Under the pieces are notes generated by a model. That model was not told where the DNA came from, searched no databases, and saw only the letters and a list, made by a program, of their open reading frames with translations. This document shows, one piece after another, positions 44,125-51,764 of a stretch of DNA of 64,000 nt. The stretch lies in assembly GCA_017617315.1 (NCBI GenBank), contig JAFZWM010000035.1:1-64000 (forward strand), given 5' to 3'. Numbering within the stretch: position 1 is the stretch's first letter; each line of letters begins with the position of its first letter. The position numbers and the translations under genes were made by a program. Source of the DNA: Bacteroidaceae bacterium. Lineage in GTDB: Bacteria; Bacteroidota; Bacteroidia; Bacteroidales; Bacteroidaceae.

Positions 44125-44634
44125 TCAACGCAATGGATAGTCGCATTGGATTGTGTAAAGTCCGTCGCTGCCTTCTTTAAAAGAAAGCATGATGTCACCT
44201 TTTCTGTATGCAGTTGTGCGTCCGGTCTCGTCGTCTGTAATGTCGAATTTCTGGAACAACTGTTCTCTGGTCATCTTGATGTACTCGCCAAAAAGCATTC
44301 TGTCTGTTGTCTGATACATGGCAAGCGCGATATGCTTTCCTATAAATGAGACTTTTACGCAGCCGGTAATAGCTTCGTATGGTGGAAGTACGTTGAAGTC
44401 AGAGTCGAACTTGCATGCGATGCTGTAGCAGAGGTCGGTTATCTTTGGAGAATCGGGTGTTGAGGGCGGAAGCACTCTGTAAGTCGATTCAAAACCGCTC
44501 TGTCGCATAATTTTATTGACATCAATTTCCTTGGCTTTTCCAAATGAGAAAAAGTCTTCTGGCATAAGCTTCTGTCCGAAAGCTGTTATAGTTATTATAA
44601 AAAATAATACAATGAGTGATAATACTCGTTTCAT
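44125..44634 (-). CDS. Secreted protein, paralog of the gene at 43363-43869
   Basis: The 169-residue protein starts MKRVLSLIVLFFIITITAFGQ (signal peptide) and continues KLMPEDFFSFGKAKEIDVNKIMRQSGF, CKFDSDFNVLPPYEAITGCVKVSFIGK, MYQTTDRMLFGEY, FDITDDETGRTTAYRKGDIMLSFKEG and ends IQCDYPLR. The start at 44634 is fixed by the -7 box at 44680-44687; codons further upstream in the frame precede the transcription start. Function unknown. It diverges from mutS2. Confidence 0.8.
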   Translation of the reverse strand: MKRVLSLIVLFFIITITAFGQKLMPEDFFSFGKAKEIDVNKIMRQSGFESTYRVLPPSTPDSPKITDLCYSIACKFDSDFNVLPPYEAITGCVKVSFIGKHIALAMYQTTDRMLFGEYIKMTREQLFQKFDITDDETGRTTAYRKGDIMLSFKEGSDGLYTIQCDYPLR

Positions 44635-44679
44635 ACCTATTCCTATTCGTTCTTTGGTTTCTATCGTGTTTTGGATTCG

Positions 44680-44687
44680 CAAAGATA
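44680..44687 (-). promoter_or_regulatory. -7 box of the second secreted paralog
   Basis: On the minus strand TATCTTTG lies 45 nt upstream of the start codon at 44634. Confidence 0.65.
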
Positions 44688-44791
44688 GAATATTTTTTTC
44701 ATTTTTCATTTAGAATAGACTTCTTTTTTGCCGTGGAAGACTGAAAAACTTAAATTTTTCATTTTAGGCTCGTAAAGATTCGCTGAAAATA

Positions 44792-44822
44792 TTGTGAAGA
44801 ATACATTATCGTGTTACTTTTG
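44792..44822 (+). promoter_or_regulatory. Promoter of mutS2
   Basis: A -33-like TTG (44792-44794) and a -7 TACTTTTG (44815-44822) are 20 nt apart, 19 nt before the mutS2 ATG. Confidence 0.6.
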
Positions 44823-44841
44823 CGGTAAAATAAGAAAATAG

Positions 44842-47367
44842 ATGATTTATCCGCAAAATTTTGAACAAAAAATAGGTTTTGATACTATCAGACAACTCGT
44901 TTCGGGCTATTGTCTGAGCAGTCTCGGAAAGGGTAGGGTTGACAGCATGGCTTTCATGGACTCGCTGAATAATATAAAGGAAAAGCTTGAGCCGGTAGCC
45001 GAATTCATCAAGATTCTTGAGGCTGGCGAGACTTTTCCCGATCAGTATTTTTTTGATGTGAGAGATTCGCTGAAAAGAGTCCGCCTGGCAGGAACATATC
45101 TTGATGAACAGGAACTCTTTGACTTGCGCCGCTCGCTCGAGACGATTCTGCTTGTGGTCGGTTTCGTGAACCGTACATCGGGCGATGCCGAGGATGCTGG
45201 AGAATATCTTTATCCGGCACTCCATCGTGTTGCCGGCGATGTTATGACATATCCGCAGTTGATAAAGCGTGTTGACTCGATTCTCGACAAGTATGGCCGT
45301 GTTAAGGATTCGGCTTCGCCGGAGTTGCTCCGAATCAGACAGGAACTTTCGCATACGGCTGGAAGCGTTTCGAGAAGCCTTCAGTCTATTCTCCGTTCGG
45401 CACAGGCCGACGGATTGGTTGAGAAGGATGTCGCTCCGACTCTGCGCGACGGCCGTCTGGTGATTCCTGTTGCGCCTGCCATGAAACGACGCATAAAGGG
45501 TATCGTTCATGACGAATCGGCAACTGGTAAGACGGTTTTTATCGAGCCTGCCGAAGTCGTCGAGGCAAACAACCGTATTCGTGAACTTGAAGGTGAGGAG
45601 AGACGAGAGATTATTCACATTCTGACTCAATTTTCACAACTTGTACGCGAACATGTTGATGGAATCCTCTCATCTTTCGAATTCCTTGCCGATGTCGATT
45701 TCATCCGTGCCAAGGCTTATTTTGCCCGTTCAATGAATGCGGTCATTCCTGAATGTATTGAAGAGCCTAAGATTGATTGGATAAAGGCAAAGCATCCGCT
45801 TCTGCTTTTGTCGCTGGCAAATAGTGGTCGTGATGTCGTTCCGTTGGACATCAGACTCGACAAGGCGCACAGAATCCTTATAATATCCGGTCCGAATGCC
45901 GGAGGAAAATCGGTCTGCCTGAAGACCGTGGCACTTTTGCAGTACATGGTACAATGCGGTTTGCCGGTAACTGTGGATGCAAATTCAACGGTCGGCGTTT
46001 TTCAGCATTTGTTCATCGACATGGGCGACGAACAGAGCATTGAGAACGACCTCAGTACATATTCGAGCCATCTGCTTAACATGAAGGTGATGATGAAGCA
46101 ATGCAACGGAAAGAGCCTTGTGATGGTAGATGAGTTCGGCTCGGGCACAGAACCGATGATCGGCGGAGCAATGGCTGAATCGGTTTTGAGACGATTCAAT
46201 GCAAAGAAGGCTTTTGGTGTAATAACCACTCACTATCAGAATCTTAAGCATTTTGCCGAAGATAACGAGGGTGTAGTGAACGGTGCGATGCTTTACGACC
46301 GAAAGGAGATGAAGGCTCTCTTCCAACTCGAGATTGGAAATCCGGGTAGTTCGTTTGCCGTTGAGATTGCCCGAAAAATCGGTATTCCAGAGGATGTTAT
46401 AGCCGATGCTTCGGCAATTGTCGGTCAGGAATACATAAATGCCGACAAATATCTTCAGGATATTGTGCGCGACAAGCGCTATTGGGAGCACAAAAGACAG
46501 AATGTTCATCAGCGTGAGAAGCAGTTGGAGCAGACTATCGCTAAGTATGAGGCTGAAATTGCCCAGCTTAACGCCGAGCGCAAGTCTATCTTGAAAGAGG
46601 CTAAGGAACAGGCTGCGTCTTTGCTGAAAGAGAGTAACGCGCGCATTGAGAATACCATCCGCTCTATTAAGGAGGCCCAGGCTGAACAGGAAAAAACGCG
46701 TAACGCCCGTCAGGAACTCGAAGAGTTCAAGGAGAACGTTAACAATAAGGAGGCCGAGGATAAGATTGCACGCAAGATGCAGCAACTTATTGACCGTCAG
46801 AATCGTAAGAATAAACGTAAGGAAGATAAGCAGAACGGCATCGTTGCCAAGCCTAATGAGGTTCATCGCGAAGTGGCGGCAAGGATTGTCGAAAACAAAC
46901 CGTTCGTACAAGGCGATACGGTTCGAATAAAAGGCCAGACAACAGTCGGCGTTCTTGCCGAGGTGAGTGGCAAAAAAGCAATTGTGAATTTTGGTTCAAT
47001 ACGCACGAATGTGAAACTCGACCGACTTGAACATGCAAGCAAGCCGAAGGACACAGAGCCTAAGAGCTCGACTTTCGTGAGCCTTCAGACGCAAGACAGC
47101 GTCTATGAGAAGAAGTTGAACTTTAAGCAGGATATCGACCTCAGAGGCATGAGAGGCGACGAGGCCGTGAATGCCGTAACGTATTTTATTGACGATGCCA
47201 TAATGCTTGGCTTGTCGCGAGTGCGAATTCTGCATGGCACAGGAACGGGCATCCTGCGAAATCTGATTCGCGAATATCTGGCAACAGTTCCGGGCGTAAG
47301 TTCCTACCACGACGAACATGTACAGTTTGGTGGTGCCGGCATAACGGTTGTAGAAATTGATAACTGA
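44842..47367 (+). CDS. mutS2: MutS2 ATPase/endonuclease
   Basis: MutS2 proteins suppress homologous recombination or rescue collided ribosomes; they do not do mismatch repair. The 841-residue protein has the MutS-like core with Walker A SGPNAGGKSVCLKT near residue 350, LVMVDEFGSGTEP (Walker B) and ITTHYQNLKHFAE. A long coiled coil (about residues 520-640, very rich in Glu, Lys, Gln) and a KOW-like beta segment (VQGDTVRIKGQTTVGVLAEV) lead to a C-terminal Smr nuclease domain (DLRGMRGDEAVNAVTYFIDDA, RILHGTGTGILRNLIREYL). A strong terminator and the second 11-nt array follow. Confidence 0.95.
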   Translation: MIYPQNFEQKIGFDTIRQLVSGYCLSSLGKGRVDSMAFMDSLNNIKEKLEPVAEFIKILEAGETFPDQYFFDVRDSLKRVRLAGTYLDEQELFDLRRSLETILLVVGFVNRTSGDAEDAGEYLYPALHRVAGDVMTYPQLIKRVDSILDKYGRVKDSASPELLRIRQELSHTAGSVSRSLQSILRSAQADGLVEKDVAPTLRDGRLVIPVAPAMKRRIKGIVHDESATGKTVFIEPAEVVEANNRIRELEGEERREIIHILTQFSQLVREHVDGILSSFEFLADVDFIRAKAYFARSMNAVIPECIEEPKIDWIKAKHPLLLLSLANSGRDVVPLDIRLDKAHRILIISGPNAGGKSVCLKTVALLQYMVQCGLPVTVDANSTVGVFQHLFIDMGDEQSIENDLSTYSSHLLNMKVMMKQCNGKSLVMVDEFGSGTEPMIGGAMAESVLRRFNAKKAFGVITTHYQNLKHFAEDNEGVVNGAMLYDRKEMKALFQLEIGNPGSSFAVEIARKIGIPEDVIADASAIVGQEYINADKYLQDIVRDKRYWEHKRQNVHQREKQLEQTIAKYEAEIAQLNAERKSILKEAKEQAASLLKESNARIENTIRSIKEAQAEQEKTRNARQELEEFKENVNNKEAEDKIARKMQQLIDRQNRKNKRKEDKQNGIVAKPNEVHREVAARIVENKPFVQGDTVRIKGQTTVGVLAEVSGKKAIVNFGSIRTNVKLDRLEHASKPKDTEPKSSTFVSLQTQDSVYEKKLNFKQDIDLRGMRGDEAVNAVTYFIDDAIMLGLSRVRILHGTGTGILRNLIREYLATVPGVSSYHDEHVQFGGAGITVVEIDN

Positions 47368-47378
47368 TAAACTTTTAG

Positions 47379-47413
47379 ACTCCGCGATACATCAAATGTC
47401 GCGGAGTTTTTTT
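47379..47413 (+). terminator. Terminator after mutS2
   Basis: ACTCCGCGA (47379-47387) pairs perfectly with TCGCGGAGT (47399-47407), followed by seven T. Confidence 0.9.
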
Positions 47414-47610
47414 GTTGCTGCTCAATCGCTTGGTTTAAGTTCGTCGTGGCTTGTGGCTAATCCATATATAATATGCGAGTTCGGAATATCCCTGTAATTA
47501 TATGTAAGAGAAATGAATTGATATGCAAGAAAAAGCCCGAAAAACGACTTTCAAGTAAGAGATAAGAAAATTGTAGAAGATAGGTTGAAAGATTGCTGGC
47601 AATGCTTTTT

Positions 47611-47874
47611 AGGTAAGCCGATAGTAAAGGGATGGCAAGCCGAATGTTACGCTCTGGCTACCTTCAGGTAAGCCGGAAGGTTCGTTCTGGTTACGTTCAA
47701 AGTACGTTCAGGGTACGGGGAAGTAAGCCGGAAGATACGAGGTAGCTACGGGGTAGGAACGGAGTAGCTACGGGGAAGGTTCGTTCAAGTAAGCCGCAAG
47801 GTACGTTCAAGATACGTTCAAGGTTCGGGGAAGCAAGCCGATAATCATTGCCAATGAAGCCGTATGTAAGCCAC
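47611..47874 (+). repeat. Array of 21-24 degenerate 11-nt units, right copy
   Basis: Twenty-one 11-nt blocks run without an indel from 47611 to 47841, and three more degenerate blocks reach 47874. Recurring units are AAGGTTCGTTC (47677-47687 and 47776-47786), TAGCTACGGGG (47743-47753 and 47765-47775), AAGTAAGCCGG (47721-47731) and AAGGTACGTTC (47798-47808). All fit a pattern NAGNTACGNNN or NAGNAAGCCGN. The array is flanked by an 8-nt inverted repeat, TGGCAATG (47597-47604) and CATTGCCA (47846-47853). It reads in the same direction as the upstream gene mutS2, as does the left array relative to its upstream gene. No protein is supported. Confidence 0.92.
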
Positions 47875-48045
47875 ACCTGTTTATCTTTATTTGACGAAGG
47901 CGTACAATCTATAGCCGAATATTTGTGAATTTATGCGAACTTGATATATGAAGTATGGATTTTTGCATTTAGGCGGACGCCTTGAAAAAAGTAATGATGC
48001 AATACGGAAAAAGAGCATCGAATATGCGCTCTTAAAAAAAACGAA

Positions 48046-48136
48046 AATCAAAAAAGGGGAGCTTCTCACGAAGACCCCCTTTTCTATGTTTTATAGGTAA
48101 AATCTTTAAAGGTAAAAAGATTGAGTTTTGGATAAC
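48046..48136 (-). ncRNA. Candidate small RNA between SUI1 gene and mutS2
   Basis: A minus-strand -7 box (48142-48149) with no gene behind it is followed about 60-90 nt later by a strong hairpin: CCCCTTTT and AAAAGGGG arms (48076-48083 with 48052-48059) and an inner CTTC/GAAG stem, then a U-tract. The resulting RNA would be about 90 nt. It has no start codon with a meaningful frame. A second hairpin at about 48007-48034 may be a back-up terminator. Identity as a known family is not recognised. Confidence 0.5.
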
Positions 48137-48141
48137 GATTG

Positions 48142-48149
48142 CAAAGGTA
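48142..48149 (-). promoter_or_regulatory. -7 box of the candidate small RNA at 48046-48136
   Basis: On the minus strand TACCTTTG followed by CAATCG. The nearest downstream gene on that strand is far away, and no coding frame follows. Confidence 0.5.
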
Positions 48150-48371
48150 CATTATTTTTTGAATAAACCAAATTTTTCCAATAAAAAAATGCATATTTCT
48201 ATAAAAAAAACACAAAAGGCTGCATTTTTTCTTTGTGTCTAAAGTTGGAAAGTGCTGTTTTATAACACTTTACGAAATTTTGACGAAAAACTGTATTATC
48301 GCTGTTTTTTCGTCAAAAAGTGCAAACCTGTTACATTTGGAATGTAACAAAATTTACCAGTTTGCCTTTTG

Positions 48372-48704
48372 TTACTTCGAATTGGTGTATCCGTTTCTTT
48401 TTAGAATTTCGACGACTTTTTCCTTCTGTTCGCCTTGAATAATGATTAGATCGTCTTTTGCGTTTCCACCAACTCCGCATGCAGTCTTCAAAGTCTTGGC
48501 AAGTTGCTTCAAGTCGTCTTGAGTTCCAACGAATCCGTCTACTATTGTTACAGTCTTGCCGCCTCTTCCATGCTTCTCAATCCTTACTCTCAGCTTCTGC
48601 TGGTTTTTCGGAAGAGTTTCCGGTTCGTCGTTCTCCTCGGTTTCGTAGCTGAAATCGGGGTTGGTAGAGTAAACTATGTTTAGTCTTTCTTTCCAGTCTG
48701 CCAT
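48372..48704 (-). CDS. eIF1/SUI1-family translation factor (YciH-like)
   Basis: The 110-residue protein starts MADWKERLNIVYSTNPDF at 48704. Its C-terminal 75 residues are a SUI1 fold: KLRVRIEKHGRGGKTVTIVDGF, LKQLAKTLKTACGVGG, and DDLIIIQGEQKEKVVEILKRNGY. Bacterial SUI1 proteins resemble eIF1 and can influence start-codon fidelity in vitro; the role in the cell is not established. The start is fixed by the -7 box at 48748-48755, which lies inside a longer open frame that therefore is not translated upstream. Monocistronic. Confidence 0.92.
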   Translation of the reverse strand: MADWKERLNIVYSTNPDFSYETEENDEPETLPKNQQKLRVRIEKHGRGGKTVTIVDGFVGTQDDLKQLAKTLKTACGVGGNAKDDLIIIQGEQKEKVVEILKRNGYTNSK

Positions 48705-48747
48705 AATCTGTAATGTTAAAATGTTTGTAAAATGCTTATTTTTATTG

Positions 48748-48755
48748 CAAAGATA
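48748..48755 (-). promoter_or_regulatory. -7 box of the SUI1 gene
   Basis: On the minus strand TATCTTTG lies 43 nt upstream of the start codon at 48704. Confidence 0.6.
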
Positions 48756-48843
48756 GCAGTTTTCTTTAACAAACGTTAAAAAAATCTTGTCGGGACGCGA
48801 GAAAATATGTATATTGCAGCCAAAATGTAAACCCATTAAAAAT

Positions 48844-49911
48844 ATGAAACTATTACTTAACTCACTACAAAAAACATTTTTGATGATTTTGACCTTGATT
48901 CTGTGCCAAAACGCAGTAGCCAAGGAAGGAAAGAAAATATGGTTGAAGTCGGGCGATGCAAAGGGCTTGATTGATGCCATCGATGAGCTGAACAAGGCAA
49001 ATGCCGATTCGCTTTCGGAACGTTCGTACATCTTTTTGCCAAACGGAGTGTATGATTTGGGCGACAAGGTGCTGACGGCCATCAGCGGAAACAACATCTC
49101 GATTATAGGCGAGAGCATGGACAAGGTGATAATAAGGAATTCGCCCGACGTGGCAAACGAAGGCATTAGCAAGACGGCGACATTTCTGATATTAGGTTCG
49201 GGAACATACCTTCAGAGCCTCACCATTCAGAATGCGATGAAGTTTTACGAATCGAAATTCGCCGGCAGAGCCGTAACGGTTCAGGACAAAGGAAACCATA
49301 CGATAATGAAGAAGGTCAGACTTCTGTCTTATCAGGATACATACTATTCAAATTGCGGCACGTCGCAGTATTATTTTGAGGATTGTGAGATTCACGGAAA
49401 CGTTGATTTTATTTGCGGCGAAGGCGATGTGTACTTTAACAGATGCACGATTGTTGCCGAAAAGCGCAATTTGGACGGAAAGGGCGAGAGTACAATCGCC
49501 GCCCCACGAACCAACAAGACCGACTGGGGATTTGTTATGTACAACTGCGTGGTGAAAACTGACAATACGCGCTTCAACTTCGGACGCGCATGGAAGGAGA
49601 AGGCGATGCTCGCATACGTCAATACAACCGTCGAGCAGCCCGAACTGCTTGTTGCCACGCGATTCAATCCAAACTGCATGGGAACGATTGGCCAGACATT
49701 CGTCGAGTGCGGAACGGTTGACAAGAATGGAAAAAGTATAGCTCCGGCAAACAATGTCGTAGAATTCTCGCTGAAGGGCGAAAAGCGAAAGGCAGAGACA
49801 ATTCTTCCGGCTTCAGATGCCAAGAAGTATGCCGTCGGCAATGTCTACAAGAACTGGAGAGCCGACAAAATATGCAAGAAGCTATATCTTGACTGGAAAA
49901 GTAACAAATAA
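48844..49911 (+). CDS. Secreted pectinesterase-family protein
   Basis: The 355-residue protein has a signal peptide (MKLLLNSLQKTFLMILTLILCQNAVA) and a pectin methylesterase-type beta-helix. Expected active-site segments are present: LLSYQDTYYSN (catalytic Gln-Asp pair), GNVDFICGEGDVYFNRCTI (second catalytic Asp) and NFGRAW in place of the usual YLGRPW (substrate Arg). It probably de-esterifies methylated homogalacturonan at the surface or in the periplasm. The ATG at 48844 is chosen because the signal peptide follows it directly. The next gene follows after 14 nt. Confidence 0.88.
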   Translation: MKLLLNSLQKTFLMILTLILCQNAVAKEGKKIWLKSGDAKGLIDAIDELNKANADSLSERSYIFLPNGVYDLGDKVLTAISGNNISIIGESMDKVIIRNSPDVANEGISKTATFLILGSGTYLQSLTIQNAMKFYESKFAGRAVTVQDKGNHTIMKKVRLLSYQDTYYSNCGTSQYYFEDCEIHGNVDFICGEGDVYFNRCTIVAEKRNLDGKGESTIAAPRTNKTDWGFVMYNCVVKTDNTRFNFGRAWKEKAMLAYVNTTVEQPELLVATRFNPNCMGTIGQTFVECGTVDKNGKSIAPANNVVEFSLKGEKRKAETILPASDAKKYAVGNVYKNWRADKICKKLYLDWKSNK

Positions 49912-49925
49912 AAATATTAAGAGAC

Positions 49926-50312
49926 ATGAAAAGATTTGCGTTTGTTTTTATGGCTTTATTCATGGTGTTGGGAGCAAACGCTCAGAAAAACACAATTCCA
50001 ATCGTCAAGTACGAGATTAAGGATTGTATGAAGGAGCGATTCTCGCTTGAGAAGGTTGCAAGAATGAATAAGTATGTTCCGCCTACATCGAGAGGCAGCG
50101 TGCTTTATTCCATCGACTATTACGACGAGATGAGTAGCCGCACAATCACCATTTTTGTTCAGCCGAACGTATGGCACAAGATTCTCGGCTTCCTCGATGC
50201 CAAGGCTGAGATGAACAAGCAGGAAGACAGCCATCCGTGGTGGCAGGAGCTTAACTCGCTCGTGCTGTACAAGCTGAACGGAGATTTCTGTTTTATCGAC
50301 TTCTCGAAATAA
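49926..50312 (+). CDS. Small secreted protein of unknown function, in operon with pectinesterase
   Basis: The 128-residue product has a signal peptide (MKRFAFVFMALFMVLGANAQ). The mature part includes TIPIVKYEIKDCMKERFSLEK, RGSVLYSIDYYDEMSSRTITIFVQPNVWHKILGFLDAK and LYKLNGDFCFIDFSK, a small alpha/beta protein that I cannot assign. It lies 14 nt after the pectinesterase gene and ends at a bidirectional terminator. Its size and layout resemble those of the other small secreted proteins in this window, but sequence similarity is not evident. Confidence 0.75.
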   Translation: MKRFAFVFMALFMVLGANAQKNTIPIVKYEIKDCMKERFSLEKVARMNKYVPPTSRGSVLYSIDYYDEMSSRTITIFVQPNVWHKILGFLDAKAEMNKQEDSHPWWQELNSLVLYKLNGDFCFIDFSK

Positions 50313-50323
50313 ACTAAAAAAAC

Positions 50324-50370
50324 AATGCTGAGAGATTTGGAATGTTCCAATCTTTCAGCATTGATTTTTT
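50324..50370. terminator. Bidirectional terminator
   Basis: AATGCTGA (50324-50331) pairs with TCAGCATT (50355-50362), with a further inner stem, and T-rich DNA follows. It separates two converging genes. Confidence 0.75.
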
Positions 50371-50374
50371 ATTG

Positions 50375-50791
50375 TCAGTCGAGCAGATTGCCTCCGATTG
50401 GGCAGAAATACTCGTCGATTACGTCTTTCTTGAAGTTCTCGAACCTTATTGAGAAGCAGATTATATTGTTGTGTCGCTTTGTTTCGAGGAACACGTTTCC
50501 TTCGATGCCTCGCGATGTAACGGCCTGATATTTGATAGCGTTTCCCACGTTCTCCTTGTTACCCTCTTCAAGATAGAATGCTTCGAGTGATGTGCTGGTG
50601 TGCATTATAACCTGCGAACGTCCTACGACGATAAACTCTACTGTACGCATTTCCTTGTCTATCTGCTCGCCCGTAGATGCCTGAGTGCTAATTCTTTCGT
50701 TGGCATAATATACGGTAGAAACCACCTGAGTCTGAGCCTCCATTCCGAGCGATATGCAGATGAATGCAAGTATGATAAGTAATTTCTTCAT
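50375..50791 (-). CDS. Small secreted protein of unknown function
   Basis: The 138-residue product has a signal peptide (MKKLLIILAFICISLGMEAQ) and a beta-rich mature part: TQVVSTVYYANERI, MRTVEFIVVGRSQVIMHTSTSLEAFYLEEG, GIEGNVFLETKRHNNIICFSIRFENF, ending YFCPIGGNLLD. I cannot place it in a family. The -7 box at 50815-50822 drives it alone. Confidence 0.75.
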   Translation of the reverse strand: MKKLLIILAFICISLGMEAQTQVVSTVYYANERISTQASTGEQIDKEMRTVEFIVVGRSQVIMHTSTSLEAFYLEEGNKENVGNAIKYQAVTSRGIEGNVFLETKRHNNIICFSIRFENFKKDVIDEYFCPIGGNLLD

Positions 50792-50814
50792 AGTTCCTAT
50801 TTTGTTTTATTTTG

Positions 50815-50822
50815 CAAAGGTA
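50815..50822 (-). promoter_or_regulatory. -7 box of the small secreted-protein gene at 50375
   Basis: On the minus strand TACCTTTG lies 23 nt upstream of the start codon at 50791. Confidence 0.55.
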
Positions 50823-50884
50823 GTTTTTTTTTCCAATAGTGCAAATATACTTTACTTTTGTTTGTAAATTCTGCCTAAAAATTG

Positions 50885-50892
50885 TATTTTTG
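50885..50892 (+). promoter_or_regulatory. -7 box of the gene at 50948
   Basis: TATTTTTG followed by CAAT lies 55 nt before the ATG at 50948. Confidence 0.5.
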
Positions 50893-50947
50893 CAATTAAA
50901 ATAAACAATTTAAATTTTATCATTTCATCATTTAATCTTAAACGCTT

Positions 50948-51718
50948 ATGCGTAAAATCACTACTTTATTATTATCGGTGTTGTTTGGAACTACATCGCT
51001 GTTTGCTCAGAGAGATGGGGTTGAACCGTTCAAGAACTTATCTGTAGGCTTGAACATCGGAATTCTTTCGGGAGTTGGTATTGATGCCGGAACTTATGTA
51101 TCTGACCATGTCGGTTTGCGTGCCGGATTTAGTTATTTAAAATCCCCAAGCTTCGAGTACGAAATTGACGCGTGGGTCGAAGATAAGCAGCATGCTAACT
51201 ATAACTATGAGGCAACCGTAGAGGCTAAGGCACGGGTAAATCTTTCGACATTCAAAGTTCTTGCCGACTACTATCCTAACAAGAAATGGCCGTTCCATGT
51301 AACAGGAGGTTTTTATATAGGTGCATCAAATATTGTTACAGTTGATGCGTTAGCTGATGACATAAGTGTTGATGGAAAGAGTTATAAGAAAGAAAACATA
51401 AAAAACTGGTACATTGATGTGGGTGATACTCGCATCAAGGCGAAGGACGGAAAGGTTGATGCAGCCATTACAACTTGGTCGGTAAAACCGTATATTGGCA
51501 TCGGCTTTGGAAATACAGTTCCGATGAACCACCGTGTTGGCGTGATGGGCGAACTTGGCATAATGTTCCATGGCAAGCCGAAAATCACAAGTAAGGCCGA
51601 CCCTGATATAGTAAATCATGTTGCGGAGGCTGATGAATCGGGCGAATTTTTCGATGTAATGCATAAAGTTGTAGGTCTCCCGGTTCTGAGTATCAGAATT
51701 TGCGGCAGAATATTCTAA
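50948..51718 (+). CDS. Outer-membrane beta-barrel protein of unknown function
   Basis: The 256-residue product has a signal peptide (MRKITTLLLSVLFGTTSLFAQ) and a pattern of alternating amphipathic strands: LSVGLNIGILSGVGIDAGTYV, VGLRAGFSYLKS, TFKVLADYYPNKKWPFHVTGGFYIGASN, WSVKPYIGIGFGN, VGVMGELGIMFHGKP, and a C-terminal LPVLSIRICGRIF ending in Phe, as outer-membrane barrels do. No named family is recognised. It is a single gene with a strong bidirectional terminator. Confidence 0.75.
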   Translation: MRKITTLLLSVLFGTTSLFAQRDGVEPFKNLSVGLNIGILSGVGIDAGTYVSDHVGLRAGFSYLKSPSFEYEIDAWVEDKQHANYNYEATVEAKARVNLSTFKVLADYYPNKKWPFHVTGGFYIGASNIVTVDALADDISVDGKSYKKENIKNWYIDVGDTRIKAKDGKVDAAITTWSVKPYIGIGFGNTVPMNHRVGVMGELGIMFHGKPKITSKADPDIVNHVAEADESGEFFDVMHKVVGLPVLSIRICGRIF

Positions 51719-51724
51719 TAAAAA

Positions 51725-51763
51725 AAGTGTCATTCAATTATTTTTTTGAATGACACTTTTTTA
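51725..51763. terminator. Bidirectional terminator between the barrel gene and the ABC operon
   Basis: AAGTGTCATTCAA (51725-51737) pairs perfectly with TTGAATGACACTT (51746-51758), with T-runs on both strands. Confidence 0.85.
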
Positions 51764-51764
51764 T

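Larger units (their letters stand above)
47414..48371. other. Long gene-free region between mutS2 and the SUI1 gene
   Basis: Nearly 1 kb with no credible protein-coding gene. It holds spacer DNA (47414-47610), the right 11-nt array (47611-47874), two hairpins that face the minus strand (about 48007-48034 and 48052-48083), a minus-strand -7 box (48142-48149) and AT-rich DNA to 48371. Confidence 0.8.

Noticed and set aside
47887-48069. 60-residue minus-strand frame downstream of the right array
   Set aside because: It overlaps the two terminator-like hairpins, has no promoter of its own and no recognisable composition.
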